DNA of 64,000 nt, taken from Limnospira fusiformis SAG 85.79 (GTDB lineage: Bacteria; Cyanobacteriota; Cyanobacteriia; Cyanobacteriales; Microcoleaceae). Where the stretch lies: NCBI RefSeq assembly GCF_012516315.1, contig NZ_CP051185.1, forward strand, positions 4,903,363-4,967,362, in the 5' to 3' direction. The notes beneath the pieces were generated by a model. The model was not told where the DNA came from and made no database searches. It saw only the letters and a program-made list of their open reading frames with translations. Positions 46,530-57,800 of the stretch are shown in pieces. How positions within the stretch are numbered: position 1 is the first letter of the stretch; every line of letters begins with the position of its first letter. The translations under genes were made by a program, and so were the position numbers.

Positions 46530-47729
46530 ATGAGCTTACCTATTCGCCAAGTGAAAGTTGTAGGATCTTATATTACCGCTCTCCAGTTCAGAGACCAAAT
46601 TGAAACTATTTTGGAGTGGGGTTCTCGGCGACAAAGCCGGGTCGTTTGTGTGGCAAATGTTCATATGCTCATGGAAGCCTATTGGAATCCTGTATTTGCT
46701 CGGATATTAGAAAATGCTGATATGGTAACTCCTGACGGAATGCCTCTAGTCTGGATGATTCGGCAAGTAGGTATTCCTCAAGACCGAGTGGCAGGAATGG
46801 ATATGCTCCTGAGTTTGTGTAACTTAGCACCCTTATATAATGTCAGCGTTTTTTTCTTAGGTTCTAAACCAGAGGTTCTGGAAAAAATGCAAACCAAAGT
46901 CCTCAATGAATTTCCCCATTTAAAGGTCGCGGGGTTTAAATCTTTGCCATTTCGCCCCCTGACTCAAGCCGAAGATGACGCATTAATTAAAGAAATTAAC
47001 AATAGTGGGGCGGGGTTAATATTTGTTTCTCTGGGATGTCCTAAACAAGAAAAATTTATTCATCAGCATCGAGGCAAAATTCGGGCTGTGATGATTGGAA
47101 TTGGGGCGGTGTTTCCCGTTTATGCAGGTTTTCATAATCGCGCCCCAGAGTGGGTGCGAGAGTCCGGCTTAGAATGGTTTTACCGATTAGTTCAAGAACC
47201 TAATCGTTTGTTTGGTCGCTATGCTAAGACTATTCCGCCGTTTATTTTATTAGCAACTAAACAACTATTAACTGAGTATCATTGGTTAGACCGGGTTAAA
47301 AAACAATACTCGGAAATTCCTAGTAATGTATTAATTGAAGCGCCCAGGGGTTTAGTCTATCGACCTGTGGGGCGTGTCTTACAAAGGGCGGGTTTACTTT
47401 CTCCAGATCAAGTACAGATGGTTTTACAAACTCAGCGAGCCGGAAAAAACCTGCGTTTTGGAGACATTTTAACTTCCCAAGGTTTACTGAAACCGGAAAC
47501 CATAGAGTTTTTCACAGAGCAGTTACCTGAATTAGCTATTCACAGAGAACAGCATCCTTTAGGGTACTATTTAAAATCAGCGGCTTTATTAAATGAACAT
47601 CAAATTCAGATAATTTTAGAAAAGCAACATAAAACCGGACTGAGGTTTGGAGAAATGGCAATTAGTAAGGGATGGGTTAAACCGGAGACCGTGGACTTAT
47701 TTTTGGAGTTTATGGAACCGGAAATGTAA
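46530..47729 (+). CDS. WecG/TagA/CpsF glycosyltransferase with duplicated C-terminal domain
   Basis: Residues 1 to about 245 form a GT26-type transferase: VVCVANVHMLMEAYWNP, ADMVTPDGMPLVWMIR, VAGMDMLLSLC, IFVSLGCPKQEKFI and IGIGAVFPVYAG, ending RAPEWVRESGLEWFYRL. Such enzymes add ManNAc(A) or a related sugar to a lipid-linked acceptor in exopolysaccharide assembly. The extra C-terminal 140 residues are unusual and contain two copies of a 60-residue unit: LLSPDQVQMVLQTQ...RFGDILTSQGLLKPETIEFF and LLNEHQIQIILEKQ...RFGEMAISKGWVKPETVDLF. These resemble short helical domains at the N-terminus of type II secretion/pilus ATPases, perhaps for docking or ligand sensing. That reading is an inference. 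Confidence 0.87.
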   Translation: MSLPIRQVKVVGSYITALQFRDQIETILEWGSRRQSRVVCVANVHMLMEAYWNPVFARILENADMVTPDGMPLVWMIRQVGIPQDRVAGMDMLLSLCNLAPLYNVSVFFLGSKPEVLEKMQTKVLNEFPHLKVAGFKSLPFRPLTQAEDDALIKEINNSGAGLIFVSLGCPKQEKFIHQHRGKIRAVMIGIGAVFPVYAGFHNRAPEWVRESGLEWFYRLVQEPNRLFGRYAKTIPPFILLATKQLLTEYHWLDRVKKQYSEIPSNVLIEAPRGLVYRPVGRVLQRAGLLSPDQVQMVLQTQRAGKNLRFGDILTSQGLLKPETIEFFTEQLPELAIHREQHPLGYYLKSAALLNEHQIQIILEKQHKTGLRFGEMAISKGWVKPETVDLFLEFMEPEM

Positions 47730-47784
47730 TTAATAGGTTATGGTCATTAAAGGTGTAAAGTCTTTGATGGCTTGCTCAAATAAA

Positions 47785-48729
47785 TTAAGTATTTTGGGTT
47801 TTTGGGAAAAATACACTAGGCGCTTGGACAGCAGCTTGCATCAACTCCCAACCCAGCCTTTTCCACTTCCACGAGACCCACCTACCCATTTGACCATAGC
47901 AATATAGCTTTTCGGAAAATGTGATAGGAACCCGATTAATCACTTTGATATATTGAAATAAAAGCGTCCAATTGGTGAGTGAAAACTTTCTAGTTGTCTG
48001 AGAGTTATACCAATTCAAAAGAGCCAAACTACCAGCATCTTTGCGGATGGCTCGTGAGGTTTGGGAATGCTCCCTATAAAAGAAAAGAGGTTGAGGAATT
48101 TCATAGAACTCGCCTCTAAGTGCGAGTTCAGCAGCCAAGGGTAAGTCAGCCCATATATAATCTCCAATTAGCTGAGTTTTTCTCAGTTCATCAGTTCTCA
48201 TTAAGCCAAATACCATGTGTCCTGGCATATACTTACGTTGTTGCCAAAGGTCATGATATTGTTTAAATCGCTCCGTGGGTTTTGGCGATCGCAAATTGAG
48301 AATATCAGCATGAGATTTGAGCGGATTTCCTTGTTCATCAATCCAGTATTCTTGAGGGTAACACAAAACAGCAGACGGGTGACTATCCAAGGCTTCTACA
48401 CAGCGTTCTAAAAACTCGGGAGCATATAAATCATCGTGTGCTGCCCACTTAAAATATTCAGCGGTAGACAATTCAAAAGTTCGATTATAATTTTTAGCGG
48501 CACCCAAATTTTCTGGATGGCGATAGTAACGGATACGTTTATCCCTAGCCGCATAATCTCGGCAAATTTCCTCAGTCCTGTCCGTGGAAGCATTATCACA
48601 AATAATCAGTTCAAAATCATCAAAAGTCTGAGACAATAGACAATCTAAAGTTTCCTGTATAAAATTTTCCCCATTGTAGACAGGCATACCAATGCTAACG
48701 CGGGGATGAGGAGGATAAGTTTGTACCAT
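47785..48729 (-). CDS. Glycosyltransferase family 2
   Basis: A 314-residue GT-A enzyme with VSIGMPVYNGENFIQETLD near 10-28, ELIICDNASTDRTEEI, ENLGAAKNYNRTFE and the metal-binding AAHDDLYAPEFLE (DD pair near 97). The C-terminal half, with ADLPLAAELALRGEFYEIP and FFYREHSQTSRA, is typical of polysaccharide-locus transferases. No membrane helix is seen. It lies on the same strand just downstream of the giant adhesin gene (90 bp gap), so both may share transcripts. The sugar donor is unknown. Confidence 0.9.
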   Translation of the reverse strand: MVQTYPPHPRVSIGMPVYNGENFIQETLDCLLSQTFDDFELIICDNASTDRTEEICRDYAARDKRIRYYRHPENLGAAKNYNRTFELSTAEYFKWAAHDDLYAPEFLERCVEALDSHPSAVLCYPQEYWIDEQGNPLKSHADILNLRSPKPTERFKQYHDLWQQRKYMPGHMVFGLMRTDELRKTQLIGDYIWADLPLAAELALRGEFYEIPQPLFFYREHSQTSRAIRKDAGSLALLNWYNSQTTRKFSLTNWTLLFQYIKVINRVPITFSEKLYCYGQMGRWVSWKWKRLGWELMQAAVQAPSVFFPKTQNT

Positions 48730-48818
48730 ATTTTACCTGTAGCCTCTCATGTGAATAAAAGTTGAATAAGCAGATCTCAACTCAACCGTCAATCAACCAT
48801 CAATCCTCCTTTTCAGGA

Positions 48819-51800
48819 TTACACATAAACAAAAGAGGAACTATTTAAACTGATATTGTTCATTCCTTGCACAATACCAATAAGTTCATCAGTAACATCG
48901 CCTTTATAGAAGATAGCCAACCCATTAGGTAAGCCTTGGGGACTATCTGCGAGGCGATAATCTTCTGAGCTACCGTGAAGCTGAATCACATCATTATCAA
49001 AATCAGTAATCAGAGCATAATCTTGCCAACCGGGTTGGTCATCAATGCCATCATCATAGTACACAGAATTACTGTCACCTAAGACAAATGTATCAAAACC
49101 GCCATTTCCTGTCAATATATCTATTTGTCCGCGTCCAGGATTAGAGGAATTGGGGTCTGTTCCATTCAGCCAATCATCGCCTTGAGTACCAACTATGGTA
49201 TTAACGGGAACCCGATTTAAAGAGGTAGAACTATAGTAGCCAGGAAGTCCCACAGTTCGTCTGGTTTCCAGGTTCTGAATTTCCTCTACTCCGACAGCGG
49301 GTAAAGGCTCACCCTTGAAAGATCGGAAACTGGCTGCGACATAGCTTAGAGAGGATTCATTATTAATAAAAACGGGGATATCTCCAAATTCTCCATGGAG
49401 TATATAAGCGCCCAAAACTTCAGTTTTTCCACCATTAACAGTCTCAACTAATGTCCCCTCATCCTCAGTTTTGTAGCCAAGAATCCACAAATTACCGCCA
49501 TCATTCTTAATTCGGGGAGTGTGAATAGTCTCGGGATTAATTTGACGAGCCCAAACATTTTGATTAGTGAAAGACCAAGGACCGCCACTGATATCTTCAA
49601 TATATAAATCCCCAGTTCCTTGACTGGTGTTAAAATACTGATTAATAATCATATTGGACATAACCATAGTCCGATCGCTGTCTTGAACAAAGGTAATATT
49701 TGGAGCTTCCAAACGCTCCACAGAGACGACATCGGTAGTGCCATCAGCGACAGTAATTGTGCCACTACCTAGAATAGTAGCTTCTGTGCCAATAAAGCGC
49801 TGTAGATTATTTCTTAACTGAAGATTACCACCAATATTCCATACCCCATTAGGTAGGTAAACGGTACTAGCACCAGAATCGATCGCCGCCTGAATTGCCA
49901 GGGTATCATCAATGCCATCATTAGGCAAACCACCAAAAGCCAAAGGACTGACCCAATCAGACAAATCATCCCAAGGGACTACGGGAGTTGGCAAAACTTC
50001 CAGTTCAAAAGCCTGAGTGGGAGCATCAAATAGGGTATTAAAGCCACCACGCGCCATCCACTCAGCCACATAACCATCAGGTTGAGACAAGTTACCTCGT
50101 CCATTATCATCCTGTAGAATAGCCAGTTCATAACCAGAGGTATTGAGATTATTAACATACATCCCTTTTTGATTATGAATAGCAGGTTGAGTGGCGGCTG
50201 CACCGACCCCAGTTAAGTTAGCATCCATAATCGTAAAATCACTGGAACCATCAGGCATATTCCAAATGACGGGAACGGCATTAGTGCTTTCTAAGTCTCG
50301 CACAAACAGAGTTTGATTAAAATTCTGCCAACCATAAACATTTTGATTAACAAGTTTAACGCCTTCGAGTGTTTGAGTAGCGGTAGGATTCCAAGTCCGA
50401 ATACCGACATCAAATCCGACGACTTCGACATCCTTAACCAGTAGAGGTCCATTTTCATCGGTGGCGAGATCAAGACCGATCGCACCTTGTCCATCACGGG
50501 AAACTATGCGAACATTATTGAGAGTTCCCTGGTTGTTTGCTATAAAATTAATAGCGATCGCATCTGGGTTTCCCTGACCCACATCAACAGTCAAATCCCT
50601 GATACTATTGCGGAACCTTTGAGCGGGTGGATTTCCGGTATCAATAACCGCAGTATCAAAACCCAAATTATCTTGAAGTCTAATAATAGTGCCATCACGG
50701 CTTTCCCCCTGAAGAATATTGCGCTTTTCACTGCCAGGGTATGCAATCCTTCCACTAACATCATAAACCCCATTAGGGAAGTAAATAATCCGATTTTGAC
50801 CAGCATTCTCATTAATAGCTTGCTGAATAGCAGCAGTATCATCTATACCATCATTAGGAATCGCTCCATAATCCCTAACATCAACCACACCTGCATCAGC
50901 CGGGAAAACAATATTTTGAGTCGGTGTATTAGCGCTAAAATCAACGGTAAAACTACCCAAAGTGGCAGTTGGGATAAAATTACCTGCCATATCACTAACA
51001 GCATTGGGTTCCATGATGACGGTATAAGTTCCGCCGTCGGAGACATCCCAAACGCCGCCAGAAGGTGTAATTTGATAGGTAGCATTCCGGGTGTTTCCAT
51101 TTTCCTCACCGTAGACACGCACCAAACTAGCCAGTTGCTGAACCCCTAATGGTCCTATAACCCGGATATCGGCATCATCTAAAGTAGATTCTTGAATTTC
51201 CCAGTCATCAGAGTAGCTAACCGTGAAAGCATATCCGGTATCACTACCCAAGATAGGAGTCAAATCAGGAGCCAGTAAAGCCGCCGTTGGGGGTGACAGG
51301 TCTGGGGTATCTTCTGGGATAATAGGAGCGGCTGTATTGAAGAAGTAATCGACCTGGCTGGTAAAGGTAGGAGATGATGAACTTCCGGCATTTCCCGCAA
51401 ATAACCCCACCTGTTGCACTTGTAAGGCTTGGGTAAAACTCCCGGCGGTCGTCCAAGTTGAACCATCTGGGGAATAGTTGAGAGTCCAGACATCCCCAGT
51501 GCGGTTAACTTTCAGGTGTCGCGCTTGTCCGGGTTCTACCCCCATACGAATCATTGACCGGGAACCACCGTTACGGGTTGAAGCTGCAAATAAGGCTAAA
51601 CCTGAATTAGTCTTAAAGACATCAAACCTGACCCAGTTATTATCATCTTGCTCTACCAAAATCCCCTGTATTTGCTTATCTAAGGCGGGGTCGGCGGCAA
51701 ATTTGATTTCTAACTCAAAATCTTCATTTTGAGCCGGCTGCATGAGTCTGGCGGCGCTACGGTTGCTATTCCACATATCAGTACCACCAGGGACTGATAG

Positions 51801-54800
51801 TTCTACATAAGCATCTGGTGTACCTGTTCCGGTGAGTAGGTAGGAACTGTTATTGTTGGGACTGATAAAATTCCAGCGGGGGTCTAGGCTATTGCTGTTG
51901 AAGTCGTCGGACTCAAAGGCTAAGTCTAACTCGGAAACGGTTAGGGAGACGGTAGCTGGGTTAGAGATAGCGCCATCATTATCCTCTACGGTATAAGTAA
52001 AGCTATCCGTACTGGTAGATGAACCGTCATGGCTATAGGTGATGGTTCCGTTAGGGTTAACGGTGATATTACCGTAGTTGGGAGAGTCAACTACGGTGAC
52101 GGTATCTGGGACTAAAACACCATCGGGGTCGCTATCGTTATTGAGGACGTTAATGGTAACGGTGTTACCTATGAGGACGGTGGCGTTATCATCGTTAGCG
52201 GTGGGGGGTTGATTTTCCTCGATAGTCAGGAAGACGGTAGCTGAGTTGGAGATAGCGCCATCATCATCCTCTACGGTATAAGTAAAGCGATCGCTATTGG
52301 TAGATGAACCGTCATGGCTATAGGTGATGGTTCCGTTAGGGTTAACGGTGATATTACCGTAATCTGGTAAATCAACTACGGTGACGGTATCTGGGATTAA
52401 AACACCATCGGGGTCGCTATCGTTATTGAGGACATCAATGGTAACGGTGTTTCCGGTTTTGACGGTGGCGTTATCATCGTTAGCGGTGGGGGGTTGATTT
52501 TCCAGTTGTTCATCTTCTGGAATAACAGGCGGTTCATCTTCGGGAATCACAACCTGACCATCTTCTGGAATAATAGGAGCGGCCGTATTGAAGAAGTAAT
52601 CGACCTGGCTGGTAAACGTAGGAGATGATGAACTTCCGGCATTTCCCGCAAATAACCCTACCTGTTGCACTTGTAAGGCTTGGGTAAAACTCCCGGCGGT
52701 CGTCCAAGTTGAACCATCTGGGGAATAGTTGAGAGTCCAGACATCCCCAGTGCGGTTAACTTTCAGGTGTCGCGCTTGTCCGGGTTCTACCCCCATACGA
52801 ATCATTGACCGGGAACCACCGTTACGGGTTGAAGCTGCAAATAAGGCTAAACCTGAATTAGTCTTAAAGACATCAAACCTGACCCAGTTATTATCATCTT
52901 GTTCTACCAAAATCCCCTGTATTTGCTTATCTAAGGCGGGGTCGGCGGCAAATTTGATTTCTAACTCAAAATCTTCATTGGCGGCCGGCTGCATGAGTCT
53001 GGCGGCGCTACGGTTGCGATTCCACATATCAGTAGCACCAGGAACTGATAGTTCTACATAAGCATCTGGTGTACCTGTTCCGGTGAGTAGGTAGGAACTG
53101 TTATTGTTGGGACTGATAAAATTCCAGCGGGGGTCTAGGCTATTGCTGTTGAAGTCGTCGGACTCAAAGGCTAAGTCTAACTCGGAAACGGTTAGGAAGA
53201 CGGTGGCTGGGTTAGAGATAGCGCCATCATTATCCTCTACGGTATAAGTAAAGCTATCCGTATTGGTAGATGAACCGTCATGGCTATAGGTGATGGTTCC
53301 GTTAGGGTTAACAGTGATATTACCGTAGTTGGGAGAGTCAACTACGGTGACGGTATCTGGGACTAAAACACCATCGGGGTCGCTATCGTTATTGAGGACG
53401 TTAATGGTAACAGTGTTTCCAGTGCGGACGGTGGCGTTATCATCGTTAGCGGTGGGGGGTTGATTTTCCTCGATAGTCAGGAAGACGGTAGCTGAGTTGG
53501 AGATAGCGCCATCATCATCCTCTACGGTATAAGTAAAGCGATCGCTATTGGTAGATGAACCGTCATGGCTATAGGTGATAGTTCCGTTAGGGTTAACGGT
53601 GATAGTACCGTAATCTGGTAAATCAACTACGGTGACGGTATCTGGGACTAAAACACCATCGGGGTCGCTATCGTTATTGAGGACGTTAATGGTAACAGTG
53701 TTTCCAGTGCGGACGGTAGCGTTATCATCGTTAGCGGTGGGGGGTTGATTTTCTTGGATAGTCAGGGAGACGGTGGCTGGGTTAGAGATAGCGCCATCAT
53801 CATCCTCTACGGTATAAGTAAAGCGATCGCTATTGGTAGATGAACCGTCATGGCTATAGGTGATAGTTCCGTTAGGGTTAACGGTGATAGTACCGTAATC
53901 TGGTAAATCAACTACGGTGACGGTATCTGGGACTAAAACACCATCGGGGTCGCTATCGTTATTGAGGACGTTAATGGTAACGGTGTTTCCAGTGCGGACG
54001 GTAGCGTTATCATCGTTAGCGGTGGGGGGTTGATTTTCTTGGATAGTCAGGAAGACGGTAGCTGAGTTGGAGATAGCGCCATCATTATCCTCTACGGTAT
54101 AAGTAAAGCTATCCGTACTGGTAGATGAACCGTCATGGCTATAGGTGATAGTTCCGTTAGGGTTAACCGTGATAGTACCGTAGTCTGGAGAGTTAACTAC
54201 GGTGACGGTATCTGGGATTAAAACACCATCCGGGTCGCTATCATTGCTTAACACATCAATGACAACAGATTGGCTTGGCTGTACTCTGGCTGTATCATCA
54301 TTGGCTATGGGTGGCTGATTTCCTAGGGAGACATCTTCCGGGACAATGGGAGCCGCCATATTGAAAAAGTAATCGACCTGGGTGGTAAACATTGCTGGTG
54401 AATTTCCAGCATGACCCGCAAACAACCCCACTTCTTGGACTTGTAAATCACGGATAAAACTGCCAACTGTGTTCCAATTGATACCATCTCCAGAAGATTT
54501 GAGAGTCCATAAGTTTCCTTGTCGATTTACATTCAAATATCGAGCTTGTCCAGCAGCCACGGAACCAGAAACCATCACACGGGAACTACCATTAGTCGTA
54601 GAAGCAGCGAATACTGATAAACCTGACCCGGTTTGAGATACATTAAACCTTAACCAGTTCCGCTCATCTTGCTCTACCAAAATTCCTTGCATTTGTTTGG
54701 ATACAGTGGGGTCGGAAGCGAATTTAATTTCTAATTCAAAATCTTCGTTGGCGGCGGGTTGCATGAGTCGCGCCGTGGTCCGATTTTGATTCCATAGATC

Positions 54801-57800
54801 AGTTTGAGCGGGAACAGAAAGTTCTAAATAAGCATCACTTGTTCCGGTTCCAGTTAAAGCATAGGAGGAATTGGCTAGGGGTTTAATAAAATTCCATTCT
54901 GGCTTGAGGGTGCTGCTATTAAAATCATCGGAGTTGAAGGCTAAATCTAATTCCGAAATACCCAGAAATACAGTGGCTTCATTGGAGGTAGCGCCATGAT
55001 TATCTTCGACGGTATAAGTAAAGCGATCGCCACTGGTATAGGAACCATTATGATTGTAAGTAACTACCCCATTTTGAATACTAACAGTGCCGTGATTTGG
55101 TTCAGTAACGATAGTTACAGTATTCGGCATCAAGCTACCGTCAATATCTTCATCATTACTGAGAACTCTAATATTAACACTATTTCCTTGGCTAACTCTA
55201 GTGTGATCATTATTGGCGATCGGTGCGAGGTTAGGTCGCTCTTCTCCATAGGGAACAACTGTAACATCACCAAAAGTGGCATCATAATAGTGAGCAACTA
55301 GCAGCAACGAACCATGAGACAAGGCTCTGATGTCTGATGATGATTTAAAGGATTTACGATCCCATTCTGTGGGTTCCGGTTCGCTTTCCTCCCAAACTTT
55401 AAAGCTATAAATACTACCATCATCCACAGTTTGCGATCGCATCTTGAAATTGTAGGTATTCCCCGCTTCCAGCGTGATATTTCTGCCACTATTAAAGAAC
55501 GTTGTTCCTTCTAAAGACAAGCCACTGCTCATGTGATAAAAACCAATTTCCCCATGGGTGCGCCACTGAACATAAGGCTGAGTCCCACCATCAGGTTGAT
55601 GTCCTTTCCATCGCATTAACAGACCGATTATCCCATTAGTATTAGTTTCATGAATCGTAATGGGAACAGTGGCTTCGTAGTCATCCCATCCAATGTCACC
55701 AATAGCAATTAAGCGGTCATAACCTGTTTCAGCCGTGCGGACTCCATCATCTGTTAAAGTCCACAGACCATCTACTACTTGTGCTACATCGTTAATTTGA
55801 TCAACTTCACTCCAGTCAATGGAATAAGTTTTCGGCCAAGCATTTCCTAATTCATGTTTAATAGTGACAGATTCGGTAGCAATATGACCCAGTGTATCAA
55901 CTGCTGTAATAACAACTATATCATCCTGATCAGATGCGGGGTTGAGATCTGTGTAAGCAATTTCAACGTTAAAGTCGCCATTTCTTGATAAACGAGGATT
56001 CCTGGGTTGACCATGAACATTAAGACGAAGAGGAATTTCTGGTCCTCCATTGAGTGAGTAGCTTAGAGAAGATATACCGTCTGGGTCGAAAGCGTAACCA
56101 AGGATATTGACCCAAACTAGAGGCTTACCAATATGACCAAAACTCTGTTCTGAACCATACCAGATATCAAGAACGGTGGGATTTGGGTCTGCTGATGGTT
56201 CTTGAATGGTGATGCTAACATTGGCTAGGTTGGAGATAGCGCCATCATCATCCTCTACCGTATAAGTAAAGCTATCCGTACCGGTAGATGAACCGTCATG
56301 GCTATAGGTGATAGTTCCGTTAGGGTTAACGGTGATATTACCGTAATCTGGTAAATCAACCACCGTCACCGTATCCGGGACTAAAACACCATCCGGGTCG
56401 CTATCATTACTAAGGACGTTAATGGTAACAGTGTTTCCGGTGCGGACGGTAGCGTTATCATCATTGGCTATGGGTGGCTGATTTTCCTCGATAGTCAGGA
56501 AAACGGTGGCTTCGTTAGAGGTAGCGCCATCATCATCCTCTACCGTATAAGTAAAGCGATCGCTATTGGTAGATGAACCGTCATGGCTATAGGTGATAGT
56601 TCCGTTAGGGTTAACCGTGATAGTACCGTAATCTGGTAAATCAACTACCGCGACGGTATCCGGGATTAAAACACCATCCGGGTCGCTATCATTATTGAGG
56701 ACGTTAATGGTAACAGTGTTTCCGGTGCGGACGGTAGCGTTATCATCATTGGCTATGGGTGGCTGATTTTCCTCGATAGTCAGGAAAACGGTAGCTTCGT
56801 TAGAGGTAGCGCCATCATCATCCTCTACCGTATAAGTAAAGCTATCCGTACCGGTAGATGAACCGTCATGGCTATAGGTGATAGTTCCGTTAGGGTTAAC
56901 CGTGATAGTACCGTAATCTGGAGAGTCAACTACCGCGACGGTATCCGGGACTAAAACACCATCGGGGTCGCTATCATTATTGAGGACGTTAATGGTAACA
57001 GTGTTTCCGGTTCTGACCGTCGCGTTATCATCGTTAGCGGTGGGTGGCTGATTTTCAATTGGTTCTGGAGTAACAACCTGACCATCTTCTGGAATAATAG
57101 GAGAGGCTGTATTAAAAAAGTAATCGACCTGGGAGGTAAACTGAGGAGATGATGAACTGTCAGCATTAGCCGCAAATAACCCCACCTGTTGGACTTGTAA
57201 GGCTTGCGTAAAACTCCCAGCCGTAGTCCAACTCACACCATCAGCGGAATAGTTGAGAGTCCAGACATCCCCAGTGCGGTTAACCTTCAGGTGTCGCGCT
57301 TGTCCGGGTTGTACCCCCATACGAATCATCGACCGGGAACCACCGTTACGGGTTGAACCCGCAAATAAGGCTAAATCTGAATTAATTTTAAAGACATCAA
57401 ACCTGAGCCAGTTATTATTATCTTGCTCTACCAAAATCCCCTGCATTTGCTTATTTAAGGCGGGGTCGGCGGCAAATTTGATTTCTAACTCAAAATCTTC
57501 ATTTTGAGCCGGCTGCATGAGTCTGGTGGCGCTACGGTTGGCATTCCACATATCAGTAGCACCGGGGACTGATAGTTCTACATAAGCATCTGGTGTACCT
57601 GTTCCGGTGAGTAGGTAGGAACTGTTATTGTTGGGAGTGATAAAATTCCACCAGGCGTTGAGGCTGTTGGTGTTGAAGTCGTCCGACTCAAAGGCTAAGG
57701 TGTGGCTGTAGGTTGCCATTGTGACTGGGGAAAATATGGAATTGGTATCGATAGGGTTTCCTATGTTGATCTGAAAATCCCAGTCTCCCCCCAATTGGTG

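Noticed and set aside
50487-51149. 220-codon plus-strand frame inside the adhesin gene
   Set aside because: It is antisense to the pectate-lyase-like region, has composition typical of shadow frames (Ile, Asn and Ser rich) and no recognisable motif.
51478-53061. Plus-strand frames antisense to the adhesin (at 51478, 52729 and 57253), repeated three times
   Set aside because: They are mirror images of the repeated LamG modules; their similarity follows from the adhesin repeats, not from a separate gene family.
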